Shown here: positions 8,850 through 18,744 of the stretch, piece after piece
How positions within the stretch are numbered: the stretch's first letter is position 1
Layout: each line of letters starts with the position of its first letter
Source of the DNA: Cyanomargarita calcarea GSE-NOS-MK-12-04C
Lineage (GTDB): Bacteria; Cyanobacteriota; Cyanobacteriia; Cyanobacteriales; Nostocaceae
DNA length: 64,000 nucleotides
Assembly (NCBI GenBank): GCA_019359595.1
Contig: JAHHGZ010000024.1
Coordinates: 62,001 to 126,000, forward strand
Reading direction: 5' to 3'
Position numbers and translations under genes: made by a program
Notes under the pieces: generated by a model
What the model was told of the DNA's origin: nothing
What the model saw: the letters and a program-made list of their open reading frames with translations, nothing else
The model's database searches: none

Positions 8850-10262
8850 CTATCTGCCTTTGCCCAATAAAACGACTCTGACAGTTTTGAAAGCGATCGC
8901 TATATCTAAGAGTAGAGAATAATTTTTGATGTAGTAGAGGTCATAAGCTAGCTTTTCATAAGAATCCTCTACCGAAGCCCCGTAGGGATACATCACTTGT
9001 GCCCAACCGGTGATTCCGGGTTTGACTAAGTAACGAACTTCGTAGTAAGGAATCGCTTCTTTGAGCTTGAGATCAAACTCAGGTCGCTCTGGACGAGGAC
9101 CGATTAAACTCATTTCTCCTCGAAGCACATTCCAAATCTGCGGTAGTTCATCAATCCGCAGCATTCTTATCCAATAACCTACCCGTGTAATTCTGGGGTC
9201 CCGTTCCTGCGCCCACTGTATACCCCGCTTCTCTGCATCTTTATACATGGAGCGGAATTTGTAAACCCTAAAAGGCTTGCCGTGTAGTCCGTTCCTGATT
9301 TGACTGTAGAAAATTGGACCTGGGCTGTCTAACTTAATTGCCAATGCCGCAAGTAACATTAACGGAGACAAAATTACCAGCAACAGTGTCATTGCAATTA
9401 TGTCAACAAACCGCTTCAGTTTTGAGTTAATCCGACCCTGTACCAAGTTAAAACCAGCACTGAAAGCAAACCAGGTATCGTGTAATAGGGATGATGGCAA
9501 TTTATACCACAAGCTTTCGTAAAAATCTGGCAGCTTGTAAACAGGGGTTCCTTGCAGTCGCATTTGCATCAACTGCTGCACCTGAGCATTGGATAATTCT
9601 ACATTGCTTCCTACTAGTATCCCCGACCAAGGTTGGGAAATCCAGGAGGATAGCTCTGAAATGTTACCTACGCAATGGAGATTAGTGTTGGTAAATTGAG
9701 TGCAGTTTTGCGAGTCTTCAGTCAACACTACCAGCCGTCCCAAGGGTGTGGAAGCGAGGAAATCTTGGGCAAAATTGCTAGTAGTCTCACTGCAACCTAG
9801 AATTAGCCAACGACTTTGTTGAACATCCAATCGCATCCAACCTACTGCCATCATGCGTAAAGCGATCGCCCAAACTGTAAACAATCCCAGACTTGGCAGT
9901 ATAACACTCCGCCACAGCAGGGGGTTCTCTCTCCAAGCACCAGATAGATAAATTAATCCCGCACTAGTTACACCAACAACCACACTACACAACAAAATAC
10001 GGGCTGGTGCCCTCAAACCCGCAATTTGTGTATCTGGTTTGTAGGTGTCTGCTAAATAAAGCCCCGCTAGGACAAACAGCACGAATGCGTACAGGATTGG
10101 ATTAAACCAATTAACTGGTTCACCCAGACGCAACCAAAGAGCAAATGTCAAACAGATAATCAAGCCCAGAATATCTCCTGCCAGAAGCCTTACAGGAATG
10201 CTACGGAGACTCCATAGTGACTTAGTACTTACTGATCCTTCAGACGAAAATTGTGTAAACAT
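8850..10262 (-). CDS. Polyprenyl-phosphate sugar-1-phosphate transferase (WbaP-like), exopolysaccharide initiation
   Basis: This 470-residue membrane protein has four hydrophobic helices in the first 140 residues, a CoA-binding-like middle domain (WLILGCSETTSNFAQDF) and a C-terminal bacterial sugar-transferase domain from about residue 280. The latter shows KRFVDIIAMTLLLVILSPLML, the KFRSMYKDAE motif and DELPQIWNVLRGEMSLIGPRPERPEF. These enzymes load the first sugar phosphate onto undecaprenyl phosphate at the inner membrane, starting a capsule or exopolysaccharide repeat unit. It diverges from the BY-kinase/chain-length gene at 11.5 kb, supporting one exopolysaccharide system. The sugar cannot be read from sequence. 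Confidence 0.94.
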   Translation of the reverse strand: MFTQFSSEGSVSTKSLWSLRSIPVRLLAGDILGLIICLTFALWLRLGEPVNWFNPILYAFVLFVLAGLYLADTYKPDTQIAGLRAPARILLCSVVVGVTSAGLIYLSGAWRENPLLWRSVILPSLGLFTVWAIALRMMAVGWMRLDVQQSRWLILGCSETTSNFAQDFLASTPLGRLVVLTEDSQNCTQFTNTNLHCVGNISELSSWISQPWSGILVGSNVELSNAQVQQLMQMRLQGTPVYKLPDFYESLWYKLPSSLLHDTWFAFSAGFNLVQGRINSKLKRFVDIIAMTLLLVILSPLMLLAALAIKLDSPGPIFYSQIRNGLHGKPFRVYKFRSMYKDAEKRGIQWAQERDPRITRVGYWIRMLRIDELPQIWNVLRGEMSLIGPRPERPEFDLKLKEAIPYYEVRYLVKPGITGWAQVMYPYGASVEDSYEKLAYDLYYIKNYSLLLDIAIAFKTVRVVLLGKGR

Positions 10263-11542
10263 CGGTAATTATTATTACTTGATGTAAGTAGACTGTTAGG
10301 TTATTTTCAGCCGATTAAATTCGAGCGATTCAGCAATACCAAGGCAGAGAAAATTCTTTGCACAAGAATATAAACAGAACTAAAAAAACTAACTCCGTTC
10401 AAAGCTATAAGAAGTGATGATTATTTCGTTGATGCTAGTCAAGACTTGTAAATAATATAATAAAAATCAAAATATGTGTGTATCAAATAAAATACAAAAC
10501 GGGAATAAGCAACAAGTAAGTATATACGTAGATTATTTTATTTGAAAATAAAAAAAGGCGCTCAGATTGGGTTTTGGTGTAATAAGCTGTTAAATATATA
10601 TTTTTTAGTTTCGGGTGGGCAATAATGCCTACCCCCCCAAGAATTAAATCTAATCCTTTGCAGTAAATTAAAGGGTTTTCTTTCAACTTCTACCGATTAT
10701 CTATGAAGTTGCGCTTGATCTCCCCTCAAGCTATAACCGTACGGCTATACAATTTTTCCCGAAGGGTAGGTTTTTGCTTTATGGTAGCCCACTTTTGTGT
10801 GAGCTATTAATTGCATCTCCATACAAAAATGGTATTCCCAATTTTTTCTATGAAGATGCACTATCTATGAGATATGGGAGTGGAAATTAATTATGCGTTC
10901 CCCAAAATCGTGATGTAGATATGTTGTATGTAACTTCAAAACATCATGGACATATAAGTGTCCCTTTTTTGTCTTCTAGTTAACAATATATTTTTAGCAA
11001 TTAAGAGATAATTATTAATTATCCCTATTATCTGAATTCTCTGTAAAACTTTGCTTAGGTCATCTCAAGTTAAGAAAGAGCCTATACAAACCAAAAGCTA
11101 AACCGACGTCCATTTAGAAGATGATTGCGAATAAAAGATATTAGTATTTCTTTGATGATGGTAGAAAAACAATTTAAAAAGAGTAACTTAAATAAAAACA
11201 AAAATTTACTTATTTGTATATATACATACAAGCTTTTTTGTTCAATCTCTGATAAATAGATGAAGATTCACCATTCTATGTATATTATTTGCGGCGAATA
11301 ATTTTGCAGGCAAACAAGATGAAATTGAGTGATTTGCCAATATTAACTATTGAAACGGGGAGGGTCGCTACTGACATCTTCCACTAAGCCTCGGCATATT
11401 TTATTCGCCAGGTGCAGGATATTTCGCTCAGGTACGAATCAAATCTTGTAAAGCCGGGGCAAAAGAAACCGCAAATGCGGGATGTAGGCGGATTTGAAAG
11501 GGTTGAAGAAGGGCATCAGCCAGTACTTTATTTGTAATTGTT
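10263..11542. other. Long divergent intergenic region between exopolysaccharide genes
   Basis: About 1.28 kb without a convincing gene. Most is AT-rich. A hairpin with arms GGGTGGGCA / TGCCTACCC lies near 10614-10635. The last 200 bp (about 11335-11530) are richer in GC, contain a CCGC-AAAT-GCGG stem near 11470 and look like a structured untranslated leader for the downstream BY-kinase gene. No known riboswitch consensus could be matched with confidence. Confidence 0.6.
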
Positions 11543-13798
11543 GTGACAATTGATATGGAAGATAACGATAAAAACCAAGATAACGTTGATTTCCAACAAT
11601 ACTGGCTGATCCTAAAAAGGCGTTGGCTACCAGCAGCATTTGTTGTCGGCTCTGTTTTTGGACTGACAGCTTTTGTCACCTTCCAGCAAAAACCGATTTA
11701 CGAAGCAGAAGGTAAGCTGCTGTTTAATAAAAATAATCGCATCTCAGCACTGTCAGGTTTAAATGCCCAGATTGGGGAACTTGCCGGGGTGAGTCAACTT
11801 AGCAACCCCTTGGATACAGAGGCTGAGGTGATTCGCTCTTACCCAATTCTCCAGAAAACTATTACTAAATTTAACCTGAAGGATAAACAAGGCAAACCTC
11901 TAAAAGTTGAGGAGTTTCTCAAGCTATTGAAGGTTAAGAGTGTCAAGGGTACGGATATTTTGGGGCTTTCCTACCGCAGCACCAATTCCCAAGAAGCGGC
12001 AAATGTTGTGAATTCCCTGATGGGGGATTATATAGAGAACAATATTCGCGTGAATACTGCAGAGGCTAGAGCCGCAAGGGAATTCTTGAGCAAGCAATTG
12101 CCTGAAGTAGAAAGAAAAGTGGTGCAGGCAGAAGCACAGATGCGCCGATTTAAAGATGAAAACAATGTAGTTTCCCTTGAGGCAGAAGCGAAAGTCGGGG
12201 TAGAAAGTCTTAAGGATTTATTAAGCCAGATTACTGAAGCTCAAGCAGGTGTTGTGGATGCCAACACTCGCTCTGGTGCTTTGAAAAGTCAATTGGAATT
12301 GAGTACGCAGGAGGCTGTGGAACTCAGCACTCTGAGTCAATCTCCTGGGGTGCAGCAAGTACTCACAGAATATCAGAAGGTACAAGACGAGTTAGCTGTG
12401 GCACGGACTCGTTTGACAAATGAACACCCGACGATTGTTAATTTGGTAAAGAAGGAAGAAGCTCTCCAGAAGCAATTAGAAGGGCGAGTTACCAAAATTG
12501 CAGGTAGTTCCGAGTCTGTACCGGAGCAGAATTTACAAATAGGATTATTGAAGCAGAACTTGACTGTTGATTTAGTTAAGTCAGAGGTCGAACGTTTGGC
12601 AATGGCGGATCGATTAGCTGATTTGAGGAAATCATTCTTGGTTTATCAAGGACGGTTAAGAATTATACCCAAATTAGAACAAAAACAAAGAGCGCTTGAA
12701 CGACGCTTGCAGGTGGCACAAGGAACCTATCAACAAGTGTTTAAGAAATTGCAGGAAGTTGAAGTGGTGGAGAAACAGACTATCGGTAATGTCAGGGTGA
12801 TTTCATCCGCTTTAATTCCCGACAAACCAGTTTCTCCCAAGATTCCCCTGAACTTGGCTTTGGGAGGTTTTTTGGGAATCCTGTTGGGTGCGGGAACGGC
12901 TCTGATCCTAGAAGCAATGGATAGATCGCTGAAGACTGTTGAAGAAGCGAAGAGGCTTGTGGATTATCCTTTGTTGGGTACAGTTCCGCAATTTAAGAAA
13001 AAAGTTGGTGGTGAAGGTGGGTTAGATTTGCCCGTGCTGAATAACCCTTATACAGCTGTCAGTGCAGCCTTTGAGATGCTCCAAGCTAACCTAGGTTTCA
13101 CCCTATTTGGCGAAACAGTGAAAGTGATTGTGGTTAGCAGTTCAGTTCCAGGTGAGGGTAAGTCATTTGTTTCAGCGAACTTGGCAGTGGCTCTAGCCCA
13201 ACTAGGACGCCGAGTTCTATTAGTAGATGCAGATATGCGTCGTCCCCGTCAGCACGCAATTTGGGAGCTATCCAATTTGATGGGACTAAGCAATGTCATC
13301 GCCGGTCAAGCTGAGTATAAGAGTGTTACGAATGAAGCATTGGTGACGTTGGATGTGCTTACTTCTGGGACAATTCCACCCAACCCACTAGCATTGTTGG
13401 AATCACAGCAGGTTCGCTCGTTGATTGCTGAAGTTGCCCAAGATTATGATTTTGTGATTATTGATGCCCCACCATTGACGGCTGTTCCGGATGGGTTGGT
13501 GCTGGGCAAACAAGCAGATGGGATGTTGCTAGTTGTACGTCCTGGTGTGGCTAATACTGATTCAATTCGTGCGGCAAAGAACCAGTTAGAAAATTCTGGT
13601 CAGAAGGTTCTGGGAATAGTGGTAAATGGTGTTACCAATGGTAGTGGTTACGGTGGCTACTACACTCAAGGTTATTATGGGGGACAAGGGAGTGAGAAGA
13701 ATAAGAATCACAAGGTGGAGATGCCTTATATTGAAGTGTCCCCGGAACCCAAACCCCTAACCCCCTCATCGCAAGCAAGGAATGGGAAAAAATTATAA
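11543..13798 (+). CDS. Polysaccharide co-polymerase / BY-kinase (Wzc-like)
   Basis: This protein of about 750 residues fuses a Wzz chain-length domain to a bacterial tyrosine kinase. The first helix is near residues 30-50, a long coiled-coil periplasmic part follows, and the second helix (about 430-455) is preceded by the Pro-rich PDKPVSPKIPLN. The kinase has Walker A VPGEGKS (about 535), Walker A' LLVDADMRRPR and Walker B FVIIDAPP (about 638). A C-terminal Tyr cluster (YGGYYTQGYYGG, about 705) is the expected autophosphorylation site. GTG 11543 and ATG 11555 are both possible starts. It should control exopolysaccharide chain length and export with the transferase encoded divergently. Confidence 0.95.
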   Translation: MTIDMEDNDKNQDNVDFQQYWLILKRRWLPAAFVVGSVFGLTAFVTFQQKPIYEAEGKLLFNKNNRISALSGLNAQIGELAGVSQLSNPLDTEAEVIRSYPILQKTITKFNLKDKQGKPLKVEEFLKLLKVKSVKGTDILGLSYRSTNSQEAANVVNSLMGDYIENNIRVNTAEARAAREFLSKQLPEVERKVVQAEAQMRRFKDENNVVSLEAEAKVGVESLKDLLSQITEAQAGVVDANTRSGALKSQLELSTQEAVELSTLSQSPGVQQVLTEYQKVQDELAVARTRLTNEHPTIVNLVKKEEALQKQLEGRVTKIAGSSESVPEQNLQIGLLKQNLTVDLVKSEVERLAMADRLADLRKSFLVYQGRLRIIPKLEQKQRALERRLQVAQGTYQQVFKKLQEVEVVEKQTIGNVRVISSALIPDKPVSPKIPLNLALGGFLGILLGAGTALILEAMDRSLKTVEEAKRLVDYPLLGTVPQFKKKVGGEGGLDLPVLNNPYTAVSAAFEMLQANLGFTLFGETVKVIVVSSSVPGEGKSFVSANLAVALAQLGRRVLLVDADMRRPRQHAIWELSNLMGLSNVIAGQAEYKSVTNEALVTLDVLTSGTIPPNPLALLESQQVRSLIAEVAQDYDFVIIDAPPLTAVPDGLVLGKQADGMLLVVRPGVANTDSIRAAKNQLENSGQKVLGIVVNGVTNGSGYGGYYTQGYYGGQGSEKNKNHKVEMPYIEVSPEPKPLTPSSQARNGKKL

Positions 13799-14139
13799 AT
13801 TATTGGTATGTTGATTTAGAAAAGGAATCCGCGACTTCCTAAGAGTTGTCGGGTTCCAGGTTTTTCCTTTTCAGGTAAGATTACTATGTAACTAGCTGAA
13901 AAATACAACCTCTCAAATCGTATTTCTGATTGGAGAAGATCCGGAAACTGGTTATGTGGCAATGGCTTTGGGTTAATCAATTTTTACCGAAGCTTCGGAT
14001 ATGGCAACTTTTAGGGAAATGGTAGGTGAAGCTTGATATAACTCCTAACTCTTAAACTCCCCACAGTGGTTCGTATCTGACAAAATTCTGCCACCATAAC
14101 AGCTAGGATAATCTTAATAAAGCTTAATATTTCGCTGCA
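13799..14139. other. Intergenic with terminator, otherwise nothing seen
   Basis: Apart from the hairpin terminator at 13824-13865 this 340-bp gap shows no supported gene. A short STRR-like stretch lies near 14038-14060. Confidence 0.5.
13824..13865 (+). terminator. Rho-independent-like terminator after the BY-kinase gene
   Basis: GGAATCCGCGACTT pairs imperfectly with GTTGTCGGGTTCC across a short loop, and five T residues follow at 13861-13865. The position, 26 bp after the stop codon, fits transcription termination. Confidence 0.65.
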
Positions 14140-14823
14140 ATGCTGAGACTAATTACCGATTTCGACGGCCCAATTATCGATGTTTCCGAACGCTACTACC
14201 AGGTTTATCTACTGTGTCTGGAGAAAACCCGTCGCTCGAACCAAACAGTGCAAGAACTTTCCAAAGCAGAATTTTGGCGGATGAAGCGATCGCGTATTTC
14301 TGAAACCCAAATTGCGATTACCTCCGGCTTTGATGATTCACAAGTGGCAGATTTTGTCAAGCTAAGAAAGCAAACCGTACATACGCAACCCTATTTCCAG
14401 CACGATACTCTTATCCCCGGTGCGATGGAAGCATTGTTGAAAGTTCAACTAGCTGGTGTTGATTTGCTCGTGATGACGATGCGTCGGGTACGGGAACTTG
14501 ATTATGCCTTGAAGAAATTCGATTTGGAAAGATTTTTCCCTGAAAATCGCCGTTATTGCCTCAGCAACGACTACGTAAAAACTCGCGATGTTGAAGATAA
14601 ACCTTTGCTGATGGCACGGGCATTAAAAGAACTTCACCCAGCTAGCAATACCTGGATGGTGGGCGATACAGAAGCTGATATTGCATCTGCTAAAAAATAC
14701 AATATCAAAGTAATGGCAGTGGAATCTGGTATTCGGGATCGCCAAAGTCTAGAATTTTTCCAGCCCGACCTAATTGTTAAAGATTTTGCTTCCTCTGTAG
14801 ATTTATTTCTAAAGGCTAATTAA
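14140..14823 (+). CDS. HAD-superfamily hydrolase
   Basis: This 227-residue protein has haloacid-dehalogenase motifs: motif I LITDFDGPIIDVSER at the N-terminus (nucleophile Asp 7, acid/base Asp 9), motif II as LLVMTMRR near residue 109, a Lys region around 145, and motif III-IV VGDTEADIASAKKYNIKVMAVESG near residue 174. An alpha-helical cap lies between motifs I and II. The fold suggests a phosphatase of the phosphoglycolate-phosphatase type, but the substrate is unknown. It starts at ATG with no closely linked neighbour on the same strand. Confidence 0.9.
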   Translation: MLRLITDFDGPIIDVSERYYQVYLLCLEKTRRSNQTVQELSKAEFWRMKRSRISETQIAITSGFDDSQVADFVKLRKQTVHTQPYFQHDTLIPGAMEALLKVQLAGVDLLVMTMRRVRELDYALKKFDLERFFPENRRYCLSNDYVKTRDVEDKPLLMARALKELHPASNTWMVGDTEADIASAKKYNIKVMAVESGIRDRQSLEFFQPDLIVKDFASSVDLFLKAN

Positions 14824-14864
14824 CTCTGCGGGTTCTGTGCAGGGTACAACTAACGACTAGAGAA

Positions 14865-15494
14865 TTAACGCAAAAAGCTGGTAACCAACCATAACAATAT
14901 AAACGTCAGTGCGGTCGAAAACTGATTCAGAGTCAAATGACCAATCAATCCTACTTGCAGGATAAGCCAGCTACCAAGGAATTGCCCAACGATTAAACCT
15001 AATATTAAAACTGCGAGTGTCAACAAAACCGATCGCCCAAACTTGCCTTCTTTGCGATTGAGAAAGTAAATACTAATTCCCACTCCAATTACTAAGGCTA
15101 GTTGCAAAAGCTGAGAACCCCCAGCTTGGTAAAAAATGCTGATAGCGCTCAAACCGAGATACCAAGCTCCAGGCATTAGTATATCCGCTGGGGTTGGTCG
15201 ATCTAGCATTCGTTGCAGCCAAGCAGGCGACTTCTCCGATGGAGCGAGACTTTCTTTTGGGCCTGCCAAAGAGCGAGCTTCTGGAAAGCGTATACGTTCG
15301 GGGACTTTGATTTTGCCTTCTTGGCGCATCCGCAAGCGATCCATTAAAATCGCATCGTAAGCGGCTTCAATCAACTCCAAGCGCTTGACATCGCCACTGT
15401 ATTGCTCCAATAGGCGATTGCGAACATCCTGAATTTCATCGAAGCTACCGTCTTCTGATACCCCAAGTATTTCGTAGGGACTTTGATCGCTCAT
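14865..15494 (-). CDS. CPP1-like J-like domain membrane protein
   Basis: This 209-residue protein opens with SPYEILGVSEDGSFDEIQDVRNRL, a J-like domain lacking the HPD tripeptide, followed by a linker with LQRMLDRPTPADILMPGAWYLGLS and three or four hydrophobic helices from about residue 115 to the end. This is the architecture of the CPP1-like family (DUF3353), conserved in cyanobacteria and plastids. The plant member acts as a chaperone-like factor for protochlorophyllide oxidoreductase and in import at the envelope. The cyanobacterial role is inferred to be membrane-bound and chaperone-like. Confidence 0.92.
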   Translation of the reverse strand: MSDQSPYEILGVSEDGSFDEIQDVRNRLLEQYSGDVKRLELIEAAYDAILMDRLRMRQEGKIKVPERIRFPEARSLAGPKESLAPSEKSPAWLQRMLDRPTPADILMPGAWYLGLSAISIFYQAGGSQLLQLALVIGVGISIYFLNRKEGKFGRSVLLTLAVLILGLIVGQFLGSWLILQVGLIGHLTLNQFSTALTFILLWLVTSFLR

Positions 15495-16187
15495 GGGAGT
15501 TTGTTACTTCAGCGTTACTTCAGCAGCAATATGAATGTTGAAGAAAAAACAATTTTAGGTTTTATGTCAAACGAAAACAATGTTTCGTTCGATTTCTATG
15601 CCCTACATGGATACTAGCACGAGTCAATATAACTGACCTGGTAATTTTAACTATAGTCACTTTAACATATCGATATAACTCCGTGTATCCCCTAATGTCG
15701 TTGACAGGCTGGGGCTTTACTCTAGAATTTGAGTTAGAAATATGGAACAGCCATTTTTATGAGGAAAATATGTTTTTTGTTTCAAATTTGGCAATTTACC
15801 GTACCTTGACCGTCGATTTGATTAATTAGCTTCAGAATGCCTAGTGGCATCATGTCACATATAGATTTAAAATTGAAGCGTTTTAAAATACCAAATTACT
15901 AGGATAAAAAGTATTCTAGTTTACCAAAATCTAACGTCTGAGGTCAAGGATTTGCCGTGAGGGATACTGCATAAGTTGGCAGTTGTAAGAGCAGAATTTG
16001 ACGAATTATCTGGTATAACCAGAATATTTGCCCTCTAATTGTCCGACATACTGATTACACTAGTATTTGTGATAATCAGGAAAACCTTACCTTAGCCTTG
16101 TAGATTGTATTGCCCGCTCAATTTTGAAAGCCGTTTATTTGCGGTACCACTTGTTAATCCTATGATTTTTTGTGCAAAGTGATGGTC
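15495..16187. other. Intergenic, regulatory region of the response regulator
   Basis: About 690 bp without a supported gene. The sequence is AT-rich with poly-A and poly-T runs around 15540-15560 and 15770, and must hold the promoters of the flanking divergent genes. Confidence 0.5.
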
Positions 16188-16907
16188 ATGGCTGCTGCCA
16201 AGATTCTTGTAGTTGATGACGACCCAGCGGTTCGGAATCTAATCCAACGCTTTTTGATTAAACAGAGCTATCAGGTCGAAGCTGCCGAAGACGGTAAGAC
16301 CGCCCTAGCGTTGTTTGAGCAGTTTAACCCCGACTTGGTGATTCTTGATGTGAATTTACCAGATGTAATCGGGTTTAATCTCTGTCAAGAAATGCAAAGC
16401 CGCAATGGCGTGTTTGTGTTGATGCTAACTAGTCGTGCAGATGAAGCCGATAAAATTCGCGGCTTTTCTAAAGGTGCTGACGACTATCTCACCAAGCCTT
16501 TTGGGTTGGGAGAACTAGAAGTCAGAGTTGCAGCTATTTTGCGACGTCAGCGGGTTGTAACCACAGCAGAACAAAAACGTCTAGTTTTTGAACGACTGAT
16601 GATTGACCCGGTTCGGCGAGAAGTTACACTAAACACCCTACCTGTACCTTTAACCGCCTTAGAATTTGATTTGTTACATTTTTTAGCCAGCCATCCAGGT
16701 CGAGTTTGGCGGCGAGCAGAACTCATCCAAGAGGTCTGGGATTATGAGTATGTCGGCGACCAACGGGTTGTGGATGTACATATCGGTCAAATTCGCAAAA
16801 AGATAGAAGCTGATGCTGCCCAGCCTGCATTAATTCAGACTGTCCGTGGCGTCGGGTATAAATTTGAATGTGCTGCTTTAGCTCAACATTCCGAGAAAAG
16901 CGCCTAG
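16188..16907 (+). CDS. OmpR/PhoB-family response regulator
   Basis: The receiver domain (residues 4-118 from ATG 16188) contains the acidic pair VDDDP, the phospho-acceptor in LVILDVNLP, the Thr in MLTSRADEADK and the Lys in YLTKPFG. The C-terminal winged-helix DNA-binding domain ends in QRVVDVHIGQIRKKIE and IQTVRGVGYKFE, the normal OmpR recognition region. In-frame starts at TTG 16170, GTG 16179, ATG 16182 and ATG 16188 cannot be separated; 16188 gives the usual N-terminus MAAAKILVVDDD. No kinase is adjacent, so it is an orphan, and I do not assign it to RpaA, RpaB or another named regulator. Confidence 0.95.
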   Translation: MAAAKILVVDDDPAVRNLIQRFLIKQSYQVEAAEDGKTALALFEQFNPDLVILDVNLPDVIGFNLCQEMQSRNGVFVLMLTSRADEADKIRGFSKGADDYLTKPFGLGELEVRVAAILRRQRVVTTAEQKRLVFERLMIDPVRREVTLNTLPVPLTALEFDLLHFLASHPGRVWRRAELIQEVWDYEYVGDQRVVDVHIGQIRKKIEADAAQPALIQTVRGVGYKFECAALAQHSEKSA

Positions 16908-17390
16908 CCAGGGTTTTTAATCTGGCCAATAGTCAATAGTCAATAGTCGATCGCCGATCGCTACTGACTATTGACTAATTATTTATGTAGAAATATAGGA
17001 TCCCCTCCAATAAACTGGTTTTGTAGATATTTTAATTGGAACGAATGCCTGCATTCCGCACAAATTAAGTTAGCGAAACCACGAGAAAGGCTATGTTTCT
17101 ATGCCGAGTAGGAGCAATGTCTCTGGCTAATAGGGAATTTATTATAAGTTTTACACAGTCAACTAGCACCCACGATATTTCAAGAGTGAAAACGCTTACA
17201 AACAGCCTTTAAACGACCTCAATTCACCTAACTGGGAAGAAAGGGGAGGTGAGGCTGTTTTGTGTCTTTTAAGGGCAAAATTGCACTTTCTCTAATCAAC
17301 TTACACAAATTTCTTCCAATTGCGATCGCTTAACTGCGGTAATTTTCACGGCACACACAAAACAAACAGCACCATAAATTCCATCTGTAC
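16908..17390. other. Intergenic with inverted AATAGTC repeats
   Basis: Tandem AATAGTC units at 16927-16948 are followed by their complement near 16961-16975 (GACTATTGAC), giving a hairpin around CGATCG sites directly after the regulator gene. The rest of the gap shows nothing. Confidence 0.6.
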
Positions 17391-17588
17391 TTAGTACTGA
17401 TGGAACAAAGTTTCTAGGTAAACGCGGGCGCAGGAGCGATCACTATCACCATTTTGCAGCAAAAACAAAGATAATGCCGCTGTTAATACTCGGGTTTGAT
17501 CCCAGTCGGGATGCGATTCTAGGTAGCTTTTGAGGGAGTCGTGAAGCGTTTCGGGAATTTCTGTAAATATACTATTTGGTGCGTTCAT
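17391..17588 (-). CDS. DUF2811 small cyanobacterial protein
   Basis: This 65-residue protein reads SIFTEIPETLHDSLKSYLE then SHPDWDQTRVLTAALSLFLLQNG, which matches the short DUF2811 family found in cyanobacteria. Its pattern (a short strand followed by two helices) resembles ribbon-helix-helix or other small DNA-associated folds, but no function is known. It starts at ATG with a good purine-rich site (GGAGAAA) upstream on the minus strand. Confidence 0.85.
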   Translation of the reverse strand: MNAPNSIFTEIPETLHDSLKSYLESHPDWDQTRVLTAALSLFLLQNGDSDRSCARVYLETLFHQY

Positions 17589-18086
17589 GAGATTTTTCTC
17601 CTTTGAAATCCATCAATCGGGAAATTTCGCTTTTGGTGCGCCAATAAACGACTGCACGTCCAGAAATCTGCTGTAAGACTAATGGCAATTTTACACAGAT
17701 GTTAATCGGACTACAAAAGCAAGCCGAATCATTGTGCGCCAAGAGGGGGTGGGTTTGTCAATGCTGCGAAATGTTAAAAATGACTTCATCAAAAATAAAT
17801 CTTTACGAGATAATCAGGGTTTAAGGCTGTTTTTTGTTACATAGCTTCATATAAACTCAGTCTATTCCGTCTCTTGCCCTGGAAGTGCAAAATCCCCAGT
17901 CAAGCCGCAAGAAGCCGATCGGAGCGTTGAACATCTGTGGAAAACCTGTAAAATTTCTGTGGAAACCTTGTGGAATCCATGAGGAAAAGGAGTCTCAATG
18001 ATAAGAATTACAAAAACATATTTTTTTTGGATTAGGGACTAAGGAGGAACAATTAATTCTTTTGGTCGTTCCCCATTCCTCTTTTT
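17589..18086. other. Intergenic, nothing clear
   Basis: About 500 bp. Only short frames are present, for example a 27-codon frame from about 17761. A GTGGAAA-type repeat occurs near 17935-17985. No feature is supported. Confidence 0.4.
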
Positions 18087-18353
18087 TTGTCAACCGAGTT
18101 GGTTTATCTGCAACATTCCACAGATGCCGCTTGTGTTGGGGATACAGGTCTTGGTGTGGTGATGCGAGTTAATCGCCTGCAAGGGTTTCGGTGGGAGACA
18201 GAAAGCAGCATTAAACAAGTTTGGTTACCCAACACGGCACAACCCCTAAAAAACCAATATTTGGCTGGTCTACGGGCGACTATGCTAGACACTCAAAGCC
18301 AACTTAACAGCAGTTCAAAACCGATGTTAAGCCGTGAGCTATCACGCGATTAG
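18087..18353 (+). CDS. Small hypothetical protein (uncertain)
   Basis: This 88-residue frame begins at TTG (MSTELVYLQHS) after a T-rich stretch and has no clear ribosome-binding site. It contains no membrane segment and no motif that I recognise. The reading frame is open with plausible amino-acid composition (RLQGFRWETESSIKQVWLPN), which is why it is listed. It could equally be a chance frame or a remnant. Confidence 0.33.
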   Translation: MSTELVYLQHSTDAACVGDTGLGVVMRVNRLQGFRWETESSIKQVWLPNTAQPLKNQYLAGLRATMLDTQSQLNSSSKPMLSRELSRD

Positions 18354-18744
18354 CAGATAATTTGGGTTTGGGAATGGGAATTGTCTTGGCTCCGATCGCT
18401 TATCATCATTGATGCGATTTCTTTTATTGTGTTTTTTCGCAGTAGTGTTTGTGGCGATCGCTGAATTTTTTTAAATCACAAAAGATGCAAAATGTCAACA
18501 TAGACCTCAATGCATCAACTAAACAAAGAATTGATGAAAATCTTTAGACACTCAGGACTCAGGAACAAAAGAGTGTACTAATTCAGATTGTAATTTTGCA
18601 CTATTTAGGAAAGAAAAATTTTGCAACGTTCTTCAACAAAGGATGCAACAAGGAAACGATTAATTATTCTTTACTTATTAAGGGAAGAGCAAAGCAGCGG
18701 AGTTTGAAGGAGCGTAACTAATAACTCCAAAGTCCGCTCCTTTT
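18354..18744. other. Intergenic, nothing clear
   Basis: A 20-codon peptide frame starting near 18484 (MQNVNIDLNASTKQRIDENL) looks like the start of a protein but stops at once. No other feature is supported. A HIP1-like site lies near 18455. Confidence 0.4.

Noticed and set aside
8632-8922. Plus-strand open frame of 96 codons
   Set aside because: It lies over the 5' part of rnpB and the end of the sugar-transferase gene and has no recognisable product.
10483-10686. Minus-strand 67-codon frame
   Set aside because: It is AT-driven low-quality sequence without ribosome-binding site or family pattern.
11335-11530. ydaO/yuaA (c-di-AMP) or GEMM (c-di-GMP) riboswitch
   Set aside because: The conserved core motifs of these classes could not be found by eye, so the stretch is reported only as a possible unclassified leader.
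18484-18546. Short peptide MQNVNIDLNASTKQRIDENL
   Set aside because: Only 20 codons with no clear ribosome-binding site; mentioned as a possible broken start only.
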